This document shows positions 35,417 to 47,037 of a stretch of 64,000 bases of DNA, piece by piece (position 1 is the first letter of the stretch; every line of letters starts with the position of its first letter). The translations under genes were made by a program, and so were the position numbers. The stretch is from Scedosporium boydii (taxonomy: Eukaryota > Ascomycota > Sordariomycetes > Microascales > Microascaceae). The notes under the pieces were generated by a model. The model was not told the origin of the DNA and ran no database searches. It saw only the letters and a list, made by a program, of their open reading frames with translations. The stretch covers positions 1 through 64,000 of the forward strand of contig NJFT01000209.1 of NCBI GenBank assembly GCA_002221725.1, given 5' to 3'.

Positions 35417-37716
35417 ATGGCTTCGCAGCACACGATGAGCCTTGAGGCGGCTATGGACGAGGAGAGGCTCGCTATCCTCGAGATTCTCGAGCGTCAGGCT
35501 GCTGCCAAAGCTGCGCCCCAGACCGTACGGCGATCGGCGTCGCCAATGACGAGCCCGCGCTCACCCATCCGAAGCATGCTAGATGTCGGACCCGAATCGT
35601 CGCCTTCGCGGAAGGGTACTCCGCCACCCGTCAAGTATCGGAGCTTGCTCGATATTGGCCCCGCCCCGCCCAAAACCCAGCCTCCTGTGAGGAGCATGCT
35701 TGGCCCCGATACCGCCGCTCCGCCTTCGCCCGGGTATCCTCCTAGCGTGAGGAGCTCCATCTCGGAGGCGACGAACGCGACGGGCTCTTCCGGAGGAACC
35801 GCCTCGGGAACGAGCCCGCGGCCGACTTCGGAGACGCCGCGATACGCTGATTCTTCCTCCAGGAGGCACATCTCGCCGCATCGGACCAACCTTGCCGATT
35901 ATCAGTTTGGTGATATCATCACTTCTCAGATCGGACAGTCGTTACCGATGCCGAAGAGGAACCAGCAGGGCGGAAGAACCTTGACCAGCCCGCTTGCACA
36001 GGTCACTAGCCACCCGCAGCCCGTCCATGCCCAGGGCCACGAGCCTTTGAGGCATTCTATTTCCGGCCCCATCCCGCGTCGAGGCAATCAGTCGAGATCG
36101 CCGCACAGCCAGCGTTCGGTCCGTGGCCCGTCTCCTCCCGCTTCACTACTACCGGAGAAACCCAAATCGAAGGTGGCGACGCTTGATAGCGGGTATGAGG
36201 TGGATCTCAGCAAGGCGTACAAGAACTTATCTGACGCGAGTCTTCTCGCCTCCCATGGCCCGCTAGCGCATCTGGCTTTGCAGAAGGCCTCGCAGCAGGA
36301 AGACGGAGAAGGCCCGCTTATCAAGGCATATGTGGGGCCTGATGGCGAGAGGCTTGACGATAGCAGTAGCGACGAGACGCACACCGATGCTGACGACGAA
36401 GAGGATCACCGTGGAAGGAACACGGCTCCGAGGATCGTTTACGGTAGTGAAGAGTTGATGCCATCCGACCCGAGTAGAGAACCAAAGAGCCTTTTGGCCG
36501 CCGCGGAAGAGGAGCGTAAGTTGTGGCCCTCACATTTTTTTTTATTTCTCTTTACTTGGTGGTATCCAGTCCAGTCCAACATTTACTAACCTTTTCTTTT
36601 TAGGCAAGCAACTATCTGCAGTCTACAAAGTCAGATCCCTCTTCGACGACGACGAAGATAGCAAAAAATCAGGTTCCAACGGAAGCGAGCGGACAACCCG
36701 TCAAGGTCGCCTGAGCGCCAGCAAGGAGAGGGTGATCCCTTCGTCGACGGTCAACTCGGCCAACAACTCGGAGAACGAGATCGAGAGGGATGAAATCCGA
36801 AAGGCGCAGGAAATGTCGGTCAAGCTGACGGACGTGTTTTCGACGCCCGAGACGAACAGGTCGGTGAGGGTGATTTACCGCGGAGAGTTCACGAAGGTGG
36901 TCACGGCGGCCCTGGAGGAACATAAGAAGCTGCGCAAGTACCTGGTCGCTACGGATCTCAGCGACCACTCGCAGCATGCGTTGGAGTGGGCCGTGGGCAC
37001 GGTGCTCCGCGACGGTGACACGCTGGTGGCCGTCTGCTGCCTCTCGGAGGAGGCAGCCGAAGGAGAGAACAAGCTCGGCGGCGATGACAACAATGACGGC
37101 GGTAAAAAGGACAACAATTCACTGGCAGCGCCCGTGCCTCTAACACAACACCGGTCCTCGTCCATCAGCCTGCTCACGTCCGCCCTCGGCGGGCGAGACA
37201 GCCCTTACGGAGGCAACGGTAGCAGCGCGGCGGGCGACTCGACGAGCAACGTCAGCACGTCGTCGGCGACGAAGGAGCAGGATAGGCTGGAGGCGGAGAG
37301 GCAAGAGGCGGTGGAGCAGATCACGGCGAAGGTGTCGAGGCTGCTGCGGAGGACGAAGCTGCAGGTGCGGGTGATTGTCGAGGTGCTGCATTGCAAGAAT
37401 CCGAAGCACTTGGTGCTGGAGATGATTGATTTGATTAAGCCTACGTTGGTGATTCTTGGGAGCAGAGGACGGAGCTCGATTAAAGGGTGAGCCTTTTTCT
37501 ATCACTTTCCTCCCCATCTTCTAGACCTATTTACTAACGCAAATTTACAGCGTCATCCTCGGATCCTTCAGCAACTACCTCGTCACCAAGAGTTCCGTGC
37601 CCGTCATGGTAGCCCGCAAGCGCCTACCGAAGAAAAAGACGAGAGGACCGATCAAGCAGATCAATAACCTCAGCAACCCGGCGGGCAGGAGCCTAGCGAG
37701 CGCCAAGATTGACTAG
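35417..37716 (+). CDS. Universal stress protein (UspA) domain protein
   Basis: Three exons (35417-36515, 36604-37486, 37551-37716) give 715 residues. The introns have GTAAGT and GTGAGC donors, the second with a TTACTAAC branch site. The first 450 residues are Pro/Ser/Arg-rich and mostly disordered; three copies of an RSxLDxGP-like motif (RSMLDVGP, RSLLDIGP, RSMLGPD) occur at about 54-101. The Usp fold starts at RKYLVATDLSDHSQHALEWA (about residue 478) and ends near 680, interrupted by a Ser/Asn-rich insertion of about 70 residues. The nucleotide-binding motif G-x2-G-x9-G-S is present as LGSRGRSSIKGVILGSFS, so ATP binding is likely. Such fungal proteins are linked to stress response, but the precise role is unknown. 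The C-terminus is basic. Confidence 0.87.
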
Positions 37717-40700
37717 GAGGGCAATCGGGGCAGTTACGCGAGGCGGTCCAAGTCCAAGACCAGGACCAGGTCTAAGAATAAGAATAAGTACCGCGTGGGA
37801 AGGTGGAACGTCAGTAGGCCGTGGTGAAAGGTGTTTATTGGGTGTTGAGGAGTGTGAGGTGCTACGGGGGATGAAGCGCTTCTTGTTTTCTGGTGATTCC
37901 GGTTTTTTCTCTTCTTTTTCTCTCTCTCCTTTTCCCCCTTACTCTCTTTAATCGCTACTTTAGTAGTGTCTTTTTTCTTTTCTTTTCCTAGGGAACGACA
38001 GTGGTTGTTTTGGCAGGCTAGGGCATATTGGGGTTGTTCTTGTTTTTTTTTCTGTTATCTGCTAGGTTCAAGGCGAACGAGGTGAGATTAGGACATGATG
38101 AGGTGTTTTACACATTGGGGAATACTGCAGTTTGACGCTCGTAGTTACGATATGAGAAAATAAAATCGATCAAATGGAAAGTAACATGACCAACCGTCCC
38201 TTCGTGTTCTTCTTCTCCTGTTTGCTCAATCGTGAGGGAGGGTAGAAGGAGGGATGTTATTACGAAACCAAGTTTGATGTTTCTGGGAGGAGAGACACCG
38301 TCTTCCAGGTCGATGGGATCATCGGTTTAGCTATCAGGAAGAGCCAAGTGAAGGACCAACATGAATTGCCCATGGGATAACTTCTAGCGGGATGGACTTC
38401 TGTTGATCCCCGCTCTCCCTTTCTATGTTGTCTGGGCCTTCTCCAATACACACGCCGATACTTCACATCTTGGCGCACTAGCCGTTGAACGTCGATGCGG
38501 GGGTTAAGAGAAAATCCAACCTGTGACGGCAATAATGATGGAATTACACTGGATCAAGGAGTGTCAAGAGCAACTCCGCGTGGGGTTAAAGTGCGTGCAT
38601 GACGCCGAAGAACCGAAGAACTGACGATGTTGTTTTCCTGGATGATACCAAGGATGAGACTTGTGAATGGCCGAAATGAGTGTTTGTTTACAACTTTTTT
38701 TGTTGTTTTTTTATGTGCTTTGCCCATTGGATGTAAGTCGGTGTCATGCAGCCAATTTATCCCTTTTGGGAAGAATCGAGAAAAAGGGGAGCAAAACAAA
38801 CAACAAGACTGAGGTAGTGTAACTTCGGTCTTGTCGACGAGACTGGATCTTGTGATGCAGGAATGAGGGAAGGAGCGTAGTAGTACTTCGTACATTGCGA
38901 CGCAGAGCGGGGTGATAAGATAAGAAACAGTGCAGAGTGGGTTGAGATCAAACTGTACGAGGTACTCTTCTCCGTGGGTGGGGTCAACGCCAACTGGTCA
39001 TCGCCCCCATTGGCTCATCGGTCCAAATCGCTCTCAATGAGGCAAGAAGTCGTAAGTGTGATGGGGGCAGTGAGACGGGACGGATTTTGTACGGCTCGCG
39101 ACGCTGCGTCTTTTTGGCGTTTGCCAGTTGGCGTCATTCGCGTAACGGAGGGCGATGGTCATTGGCGCAAGGGAGGAAAACGAGGTTTTCCGTGTTTGTT
39201 CGCCAGTTCCTAATTCGTTTGGGGAGCAGGTTGTTTTGGTTCACGTCAGGATTACAGGGAGGAAGTAATCCTTTGTTTTAGTCTTCTTCCTTTCCAAAGA
39301 AGGAGACAAGCGTTCCTCTCCAGGGTTTTTCCTCGCATCCTCTCGCGGCATCAAACTGACACGCGCTTCACAGGCATCCGCGCACGGACCAATCCGTTCC
39401 CAGCCCCTCCATCCAGTGAATCTTCACACTGTGTCGAGGTACCTTTCTCCGATCCTCCTCCAAGAAAGTTGCCCCTCGTCAGTTGCATTGGCTTCGAACA
39501 TTTCCATGTGCCCATGCAACCCTTCCCGCTGGTCCCCTTCTTGCCTAAGGTCTCTCTCTGTTCGCCTCGACAACACATGCTCGGTACAATGATTGGTTCA
39601 ACCAAGAGTTGAGACAGCGAGTGAGGTACAAAGTACGGATCCAGAGGACAGTGTCGAAAGCTGCAGGGAAGGCACGACTTGCGGGAAGGAACGCATTCCC
39701 ATTCCCAACCTCTTTCTTTTTTGGCGGATTTGTTTGGTGATTTTGAGCTCGAGCTTTTTCCTGTCTCGCTTTTCGAGGGGGAGAATTTAGGGAGGGGTGT
39801 GGAGTTGTCTCTGGGATTGGAGAGAGTGACGAACGGGTGTCTTCGCTCTAGTACGATGCAGGAGGCGTCATGGGTGAAGGAGATGGATGGTTTCTGAGTC
39901 TTATCATCACCAATGCAATCTGGGATTTTTCATCTTCTCTCGGTTGAGATCGTCTTTTCTGTTTCCGCGAGTCCCTGCTTCCACTGATTTCTCGTGACTC
40001 GCTCGCTCGAATCGCATGTTCTTCCCTGGAGAGCCTGCTTTGGGCTGCAGTGGTTCTTGCCAGCGAGATTGTTAGCCAATCCCGAGTGTCGAGCTGGTTG
40101 TCGAGAGCCAGTCAGTTCTTCTCTCTTGCTCTGTCGAGCTTTCGCTCTTCCCAGTCTGGCTCACTTCGTTCCTTACAACTTTACTTCTCCAAGGCACAAG
40201 AACGATACCAGACCAACTTCTTATGGATCTTTCTACACAATCATCATATTGTCATAATATCACATTATAACCGTCTTGCTCTACTGCTCCCAAACTTTGT
40301 CTTCATATCGAATACTCGCATCAAGACTCGACCCATTCTGCGGACTTCTGCACATCATCCCAACTTTTCTCAAATTGCCCTTGGCCTGGCCGCGACCCAA
40401 GCCATTCATTCCATCCGCTTTTTTTCTTCACTCACGCATCCTGCATTACCCACACCTACACACACTTTCCACCGCGGTCCTGGTCCTGGTCGACCCATTA
40501 TCCGACCCGGTTCCTACAGCTCTGCTCTCTCTGCTCGGCCAACAGCCGGATAGATCTCTTCCCCCACCCTCCATTTCCCACCTCGACTGATTCCATCTTC
40601 CCGCCCTTTCCCCATACCAATACTCATACTAAAAGCAAGCTCTCTGAGTATCTCCCTCACTCATAACCCCTACCCACCCTTGCAGATTCAAGCCGGCATT

Positions 40701-40883
40701 GGCAAAACTTTGAATCCCACCCTCCCCCCTTCCCTGTTACCCTCCTCTACCTCCCTCTCATCTATATCCTTGTCCCTCCTCTTCCGGGTTCCATAAGTCA
40801 CTTTACTTACTTTGTACCCCCATTGCCGTTGCCCTCTTCTTCCCTCTTCTTACAAACTTTCCCCAAACACACAAAACCCTCCC
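37717..40883. other. 3.2 kb region upstream of the membrane-protein gene
   Basis: Holds the 3' flank of the Usp gene and a long pyrimidine-rich upstream region of the next gene. A frame at 40050-40553 is a Ser/Leu/Phe-rich by-product of CT-rich DNA and was not accepted. Frames on the minus strand at 38260-38895 have no recognisable features. No RNA gene was seen. Confidence 0.55.
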
Positions 40884-43166
40884 ATGTGGTACAACTCCAT
40901 GAACTCCCTCTTCACCGTCAACAACCACGTCTCCATCTCCCTCCTAAGCGTCACCGTAACACCCAGCACCTTCCTCGCCGCCTTCACAATCACCCTCCTC
41001 GTCATATCCATCTATCTCTCCTTCTACCTCGCCCCCATCTCCACCATCACCGCTCCCATCCGTCGCATCTTTGCCCTTGTGAAACCTAAACGCAAGGCCA
41101 CCCCCTCCACGGCCCTAGTACCAAGGTCAACAGCGACCTCACCAGCGACCATCCCCCTTGGTCTAGACAGCGCCGACCTGCTCCCAGCTACCCCTAGTCG
41201 CCGCAATAGGCCGTTACCTGCGTTACCTGCGCCGCCCGAGGACAACTCAGAAACCGCCCTGGTACTCCGCTCCTCGCGCCGGACCAACTCCCACCACCAG
41301 CGCAGCAAAAAGGTCGAAAAAGATGGTCGCTCCAGCCGTTCTAGATCCTCTCGATCACCTCGACGCCTCCCTGCAAGACTTCGAGCCGACGACCCCTCTC
41401 CGGTTCGGGTATCCCTCCCATCACTCTGGGTTCCGGTCCGAAGGGACAGAGGCGGAGGAGAGCGACGACCCGGATTCAGCTTCCGCAGGTGGTTACAGTC
41501 CTCCGGCGTGGCGCCGCCTCGAGAACGGGGATAGGTCGAACGGGTTCTGGCGCAAGTCGGATAACATCTTGGGACATTTTCCGAATCACCGGCTGCAGAA
41601 TCAGCGGGTTAATGGGCTGATGACTCCTGGGTATGAGAGCGCTGGGGAGGAGGATGAGGTTGAGGATGTTTTGGAGAGAGCTATTAGGACGCGGTTACCG
41701 ACGGGGAGCTTGTCGCCTGAGAAGGGGTTGTCGCCGGAGCCGGATAGGACGTTGAAGATTGATGAGATGGTGATGAAGAGTGTTTCTCCGGGCATGCAAA
41801 GAGACAACCCCGACAATTGTAAGTTCTTTCTCTGTCTGGTCCGCCCGTTTGCACTTTTCTGGTTTGCAGACTAGTCTTGCTAACCCACTCCAAAGACATC
41901 CGCTTCGCCCTCCGAGCCGAAGTCCAACACCGCACCGAACCAATCGACGCAGCAATAACCTTCGCCCGCACAACCCTCACCACCATAACCCGCACCTGGA
42001 CCTCCCTCGCCACCTCCGTCCTCGTCGCCTTCCTCTCCCTAGCAACTATGCGCTCCATCTTCTTCCAGCCCGCCTCGCAATCCCCCGTGCCGGACCTCGT
42101 CAAGGTCGCCGGCCTCGCGCGCTCCTTCGAACCGTTGATTTACTACTCCGAGAACGGGGTCGCCCAGGTCGGGGACTTGCAGGCTACGAGTGTTGCTGTG
42201 TGGGATCTGGGCGAGAGTGTGAGGAGTAGTAATATGACGAGTGCGGCTATCATCGTCAAGGAGCTGGATGAGTTGAGTGATAGTTTGAAGACGCTTGCGA
42301 TTGAACTTACCAAGTTTTTCGCCAATGTCGATGGAGACATCGATGGGTATGCTCTCCCTTTACCTCTCATCGTTACTTCTCGTCCTTTCCCTCTCCCTTG
42401 CACAACTAACACGAGATAAAGAATCCTCATCGTAATGGACTGGGCCCGCCGCGAACTCTCCCAACTCCGCACCCTCCCCACAGCCCCCTTCTCCTCCGCC
42501 CTCGACAACCTCTACTCGGCCCTCTCCCCAACCCACATCCTCGAAACCCCCTCCGGCGACCCAACCGCCCTCTCGCGCGTCCTCACCTCCCTCTTCGGCC
42601 GCACATCCACCCAGCGAACGCGCCAGACCCTCCAGCGCACATTCACCGAGTTCCTCTCCGTGCTCGAGGAATCCATCAACTCGGAGCTGCAGGCCTCGTT
42701 GGCGCTCTTCGCCCTCTTTGAGGCCATCGATCAGCAGTTCCTCAACCTGGCGCGCACCGTCGTCCGCGAATCGACGCACCAGGACGAAGCGCACGCGGAT
42801 CTACTCTCGTCGCTGTGGACGCGCATCTTGGGGCCCAACGCGGCCGAGGTGGCCAAGTACGAGCGGAACCGCCAGCTATTGCGAAACGTGCGCGAGAAGA
42901 CCGTGCGGAACAAGGGGATCTTGCTGGATCATAATAATCGGTTACTGACGCTCAAGGCGAATCTGGAGTCGTTGAGGAGGAAGCTGGTTTCGCCGCTTGT
43001 GAGGAGCGTGAATTCGAGTACGTTGACGGTCGAGGAGCAGATTCGGGGGCTGGAGGATGTTGGCGGGTATTTGGAGGATGTGAGGAGGAGGCAGAAGGGG
43101 AAGTTGATGGAGATGGTGTATGGGGGATCGGCGATGAGGAGCCACCTTATCGACGAGAGGTCTTGA
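40884..43166 (+). CDS. Membrane protein with coiled-coil C-terminus, reading frame broken once
   Basis: Coding signal starts at ATG 40884: codons end mostly in C, and a membrane helix occurs early (TFLAAFTITLLVISIYLSFY). This frame holds to about 41310; from about 41311-41323 the coding signal is one frame over and continues through two clear introns (41819-41895 with GTAAGT; 42347-42421 with GTATGC and CTAAC) to the TGA at 43166. Without a plausible donor/acceptor pair for the switch, a one-base surplus in the A-rich stretch 41307-41321 is the simplest reading; ignoring one base would give about 709 residues. If the second frame starts at its own ATG (41323), it encodes 563 residues. The later part has a second membrane helix (SVLVAFLSLATM) and a helical, charged C-terminal half. 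I do not recognise the family; I cannot say where it acts. Confidence 0.65.
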
Positions 43167-44659
43167 GGGAGGACATTCTCTCTCATCGACACACATCCTG
43201 TCTCATCCTATCATCGCTGCCATTCCTCCACCTCCAAAAGTATCTATGGTTTCTTTCCTTATTCTTCACGGTACTCATTCTCATCCAGGGGCGCAATTTA
43301 GAGGAACCGCATCCGTCCGCAGGTAAGGGGCATGTAGCATCATTCATCTCGATGTCAGCAAAAAAGCGAAGAAAATGAGAGGAGGAAAAAAAATTGGGGA
43401 GGACGGCGTATCGACTCATTTCTCATTCTGCATGTTTTCCTTGTTCTTAGTTCTTTTTCTCTTGGTCTGTTTAGTCTCTGATCATCATGTTCACACATCT
43501 TTCTATCTTCAAGTCATGTAAAACACCAAGTCATGGACTCCAAGTTCTCATTTCATCCTACAATTCGACTCTATCTCTATTAATACATCAATTTCATACA
43601 TTTGCCAATTTCAAAACGCAACTACAACATCAAGTTACACGGACATCATCTTAGTTTTCAGGTATTCTATTAATATCAACTACCATTGATACCTGGGGAC
43701 GGAAAGCCCGACAGAGACAGAATGCCTCCCCTTCCATCCGTCCATCTCCCTCTCCCAAAGTCCAGGCCAGAACCCCAAACAAGGACTCGGATCCTCTTCA
43801 GCCGCAAACTGTCCCTTCACCCAGCTTCAGACAAGAAAGAACCGGGGTACAAGAACAAATGAGCGCCGCCAAGGTCGAGTGTGGGTATAGGTCTGGGTCA
43901 GGCAAAAAAATAAAAGAACAAAATCCCTTAAACGCCGTCTTCCGGGTGTCTTGCGAGTGTCGTCCTGTAGACGTGAAAACAACATTGAAGTCGAAAAACA
44001 AAGGAGAGAGCGGAGAGAATGGGCATCAACCGGGCAGAAACGGAAGGCGAGGAAACCACAAAAACGTATCAAGGCAAAGTGGCCGCTGCTCGAAAGCATC
44101 CATCACTTCGACCTTGAAACAAATCTGCAGCTCCCCAACACCCCTTTCAATCACAGCCGTACCCTTTCTCAAACCCTCGACAATATGAATGCCCAGAAGG
44201 AAGGGAGGATGAGAAGAAGAAAAGGCATCATAAATACATCCACCGTATCTGTCCAATTCCCCAGCGCCCCCAACCGTCGGGGGACACAACCCTATTGATG
44301 AACGTAAAGGATTCATGATAAGAAAGTGAGGGCGGGATTGAAAATGGAAGGCAAGAGGCCGAATCGTAGGTGGAAGCGAGGGTTGACGAAGTGCGGGATA
44401 AAGAAAAAGAACAATGCTTTTGTCAAGAGGACATCGCGCATCAGACACCCGAAAAAATATCGACCAAACCTCGCATGACCTGTAAAACTTTTCCGTGAAA
44501 ACCGAGTGTTTGCCAATACCACCATAGGCAAATGGTTACAAACAAAGTAGAAAAATAAAAATAAAAAATAAAAAGTGCCACCGGGCAACAACAAAAGCCG
44601 AATCGAGATCCATTATCGATATCGTGCTTCGCTGCGAGAGAGAAATGAGACGAAGATGT
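43167..44659. other. Convergent 3' region between the membrane-protein gene and PAB1
   Basis: About 1.5 kb with T-rich 3' flanks on both sides. No coding frame with codon bias and no RNA gene was recognised. An A/T-rich low-complexity stretch lies at 44550-44575. Confidence 0.55.
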
Positions 44660-47037
44660 TTAAGACTCGGTCTTCTTCTCCTCCTCCTTCTTCTCGCCCT
44701 CACCCTCAGCACTGCCCGTCTGTTGCTGCTTGACGTACTCATCGTACACAGTGAGAGCCTCGTCGACCTTGAGCTTCAAGGCATCGGTATCATCAATGCT
44801 AGAGGAAAATGAGATGTTAGTATCTGCTGTTAATAACATAGAAGCACGAGGGAGTAAAAAACTTACAGGTTGATGAGCTCCGCGTTGTCCATCTCGAGAA
44901 GCATACCGGTAATCTTGCCAGCAAGCTCGGGTTGCATAGCCTGAATCTTGGGGAAGATCAGCTCACCGAGCATCTGCTTCTGCTGGGCGGGGCCACCGGC
45001 GGCCGCAAGCTGCTGCTGGAGGAGGGATGCGCCGCCCGCACCCTCAGCACCGGCGACAGGAGCCTGGCCACGACCACCCTGGGCGAAGTTGCCGCCCTGG
45101 CCGTTGCGAGGAGCACCACCGCGGCCCAAGTTGCCCTGAGGACGGGCGTTAGGAGGGTAGCCAGGCATGCCAGGACCGGCAGGAATGCCAGTCATGTTGG
45201 GAGGCATACCCTGAATGGGGCCACGGCCGGGAGGAACGGCGCCACGACCGCCCTGAATGCCGGCGGCGGCTTGCTGCTGAGCCTGCTGGATGGCGGCGAG
45301 GAACTGAGGGTTGTTGGCCTGGGGGTAAGGCGCACCGGGAGGGAACTGGCCGGGGATGCCGAACATGTTGGGGGGAATCTGGCCGGGGATTCCACGACCA
45401 CCCTGAGGAGGGTAGCCGCCGGGGAATTGGCCGGGCCTACCGGGCTGCATGGCAGGCATACCCATGCCGGGCTGGGGGAAAGGCATGCCGCGACCGCCCT
45501 GGTGCATGAAACCGGGCTGACCGTAGAAAACAGCGGGCTGAAGATACTGACCGGGCATACCGGCCTGAGCCGCCTGCTGTTGAAGACGGATCTGGTTGCG
45601 AGCTTGGATGGTGGCCTCGAGCTGGCTCTTTCGCACGTCCTTACGTTGAGCCAAAGCCACGTAGAGGGGCTTGCCGTTGATCATCCTCTGGTTCATCTCG
45701 GCAACAGCCTTGGTGGCATCTTCGGGGTTGCTGAAGCAGACGAAACCGAAGCCCTTGCTCTTTCCGAGCTTCTTCTCGGACTTCTTCTTCTCACCCTCGG
45801 CGGGGGCAGCAGCCTCCTCACCTTCCTTGGTGGCGGCCTCCTTGTTGTTCTCCTTATCCTTGCCCTCGGCGTCCGCCTCGGCAGCCTCAGGAGCCTGGTC
45901 ACGCATGACCTTGGCGGAGGTGATGGGACCGAAGTCGGCAAACATCTGCCTAAGCTTGTCATCGTCAACGTCGTCATCGAGGTTCTTGATGTAGAGGTTG
46001 ACACCCTGGTACTTGTTGGCCTTCTCCAGGCGAGCAGCCTCGTAGGACTTGCGGAGCTCCTCCTCACGCTCGTGCTTCTTCTGGGCCCGGCCAACGAAGA
46101 GCTCCTGGCCGTGGAAATCCTTGCCGTTGAGCTCGTCGACGGCCTTGGCGGCGCTCTCGTGGGTGGTGAAGTTGACGAAACCGAAACCGCGGCTCTTGCC
46201 CTCCTGGTCGCGGGCGAGAGTGGACGAGGTAATGTCACCGTACTTGGCGAAGAGTTCGCGGAACTCCTCGTCGGTGGCATCGGTGTTGATGTTCTTGACG
46301 TAGACGTTGGTGAAGTTGGCCTTCATCTCCTCAAATTTGCTCTGGCGATCCTTCTTGGGAATGTGGTAGCCGACGTAAACCTTCTTCTCGTTGAGAAGCA
46401 TACCGTTAACGTGCTTGATGGCTTGCGCGGCAGCCTCATCGGTCTCGTAGTGGACGAAACCGTAACCCTTGGAGACGCCGTTCTCATCCTGAGCGACCTT
46501 GCAGCTCAAGATGTTGCCGAAAGCGGCAAAGGTGTCGTGGAGAGCCTTGTTGTCGATGGCGACATCGAGGTTCTTGATGAAAACGTTGCCCTGGCCCGTC
46601 TTTCGGAGAGCGGGGTCACGCTGGGACCACATGATGCGGCAGGGGCGATCCTTGATGGTGGTGTAGTTGAGCTCCTCGAGAGCCTTCTCACCGTCGCTGG
46701 TGGAGTTGTAGTTGACATAGGCGTATCCGAGAGATCGGCGCGTGACGGCGTCACGGCAAACGCGGATCGAAGCGACAGATCCGATCTGAGAGAAAAGCTC
46801 GAAGAGCATAGCCTCGGTGACCGAGGGGTCAAGCTCGCCGACGTAGAGGGAGGCGGACGCCTGAGGGTGGGGAGCGGCCGAGCTGGGAGTGGGGCCAGCA
46901 GTATCAAGTTCATCACCAGGCTCGCCAGAGACGTTGGTGTTGATGGCAGGGGCGGCAGGGGCATCGCTACCGTTGAGCGAGGCGTTGCCAAGCTCGTGAG
47001 CGAGCTGGTCAACAGCAGCGGCAGTAGGGGCAGCCAT
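44660..47037 (-). CDS. pab1: Polyadenylate-binding protein
   Basis: Two exons (47037-44867, 44798-44660) give 769 residues. Start chosen at [20 protein letters not shown], the first in-frame ATG; the frame stays open upstream only without an ATG. Four RRMs follow: RRM1 from about 62 ([12 protein letters not shown]), RRM2 ([14 protein letters not shown]), RRM3 ([17 protein letters not shown]) and RRM4 ([17 protein letters not shown]). RRM4 carries a charged insertion of about 45 residues (Glu/Lys/Ala-rich) before its RNP1 motif [11 protein letters not shown] Pro/Gly/Gln/Met-rich linker leads to the C-terminal MLLE domain ([20 protein letters not shown]), completed by the last exon. It coats poly(A) tails, promotes translation through eIF4G and regulates deadenylation. 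The 69-nt last intron has donor GTAAGT, branch ATACTAAC and acceptor CTAG. Confidence 0.97.
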
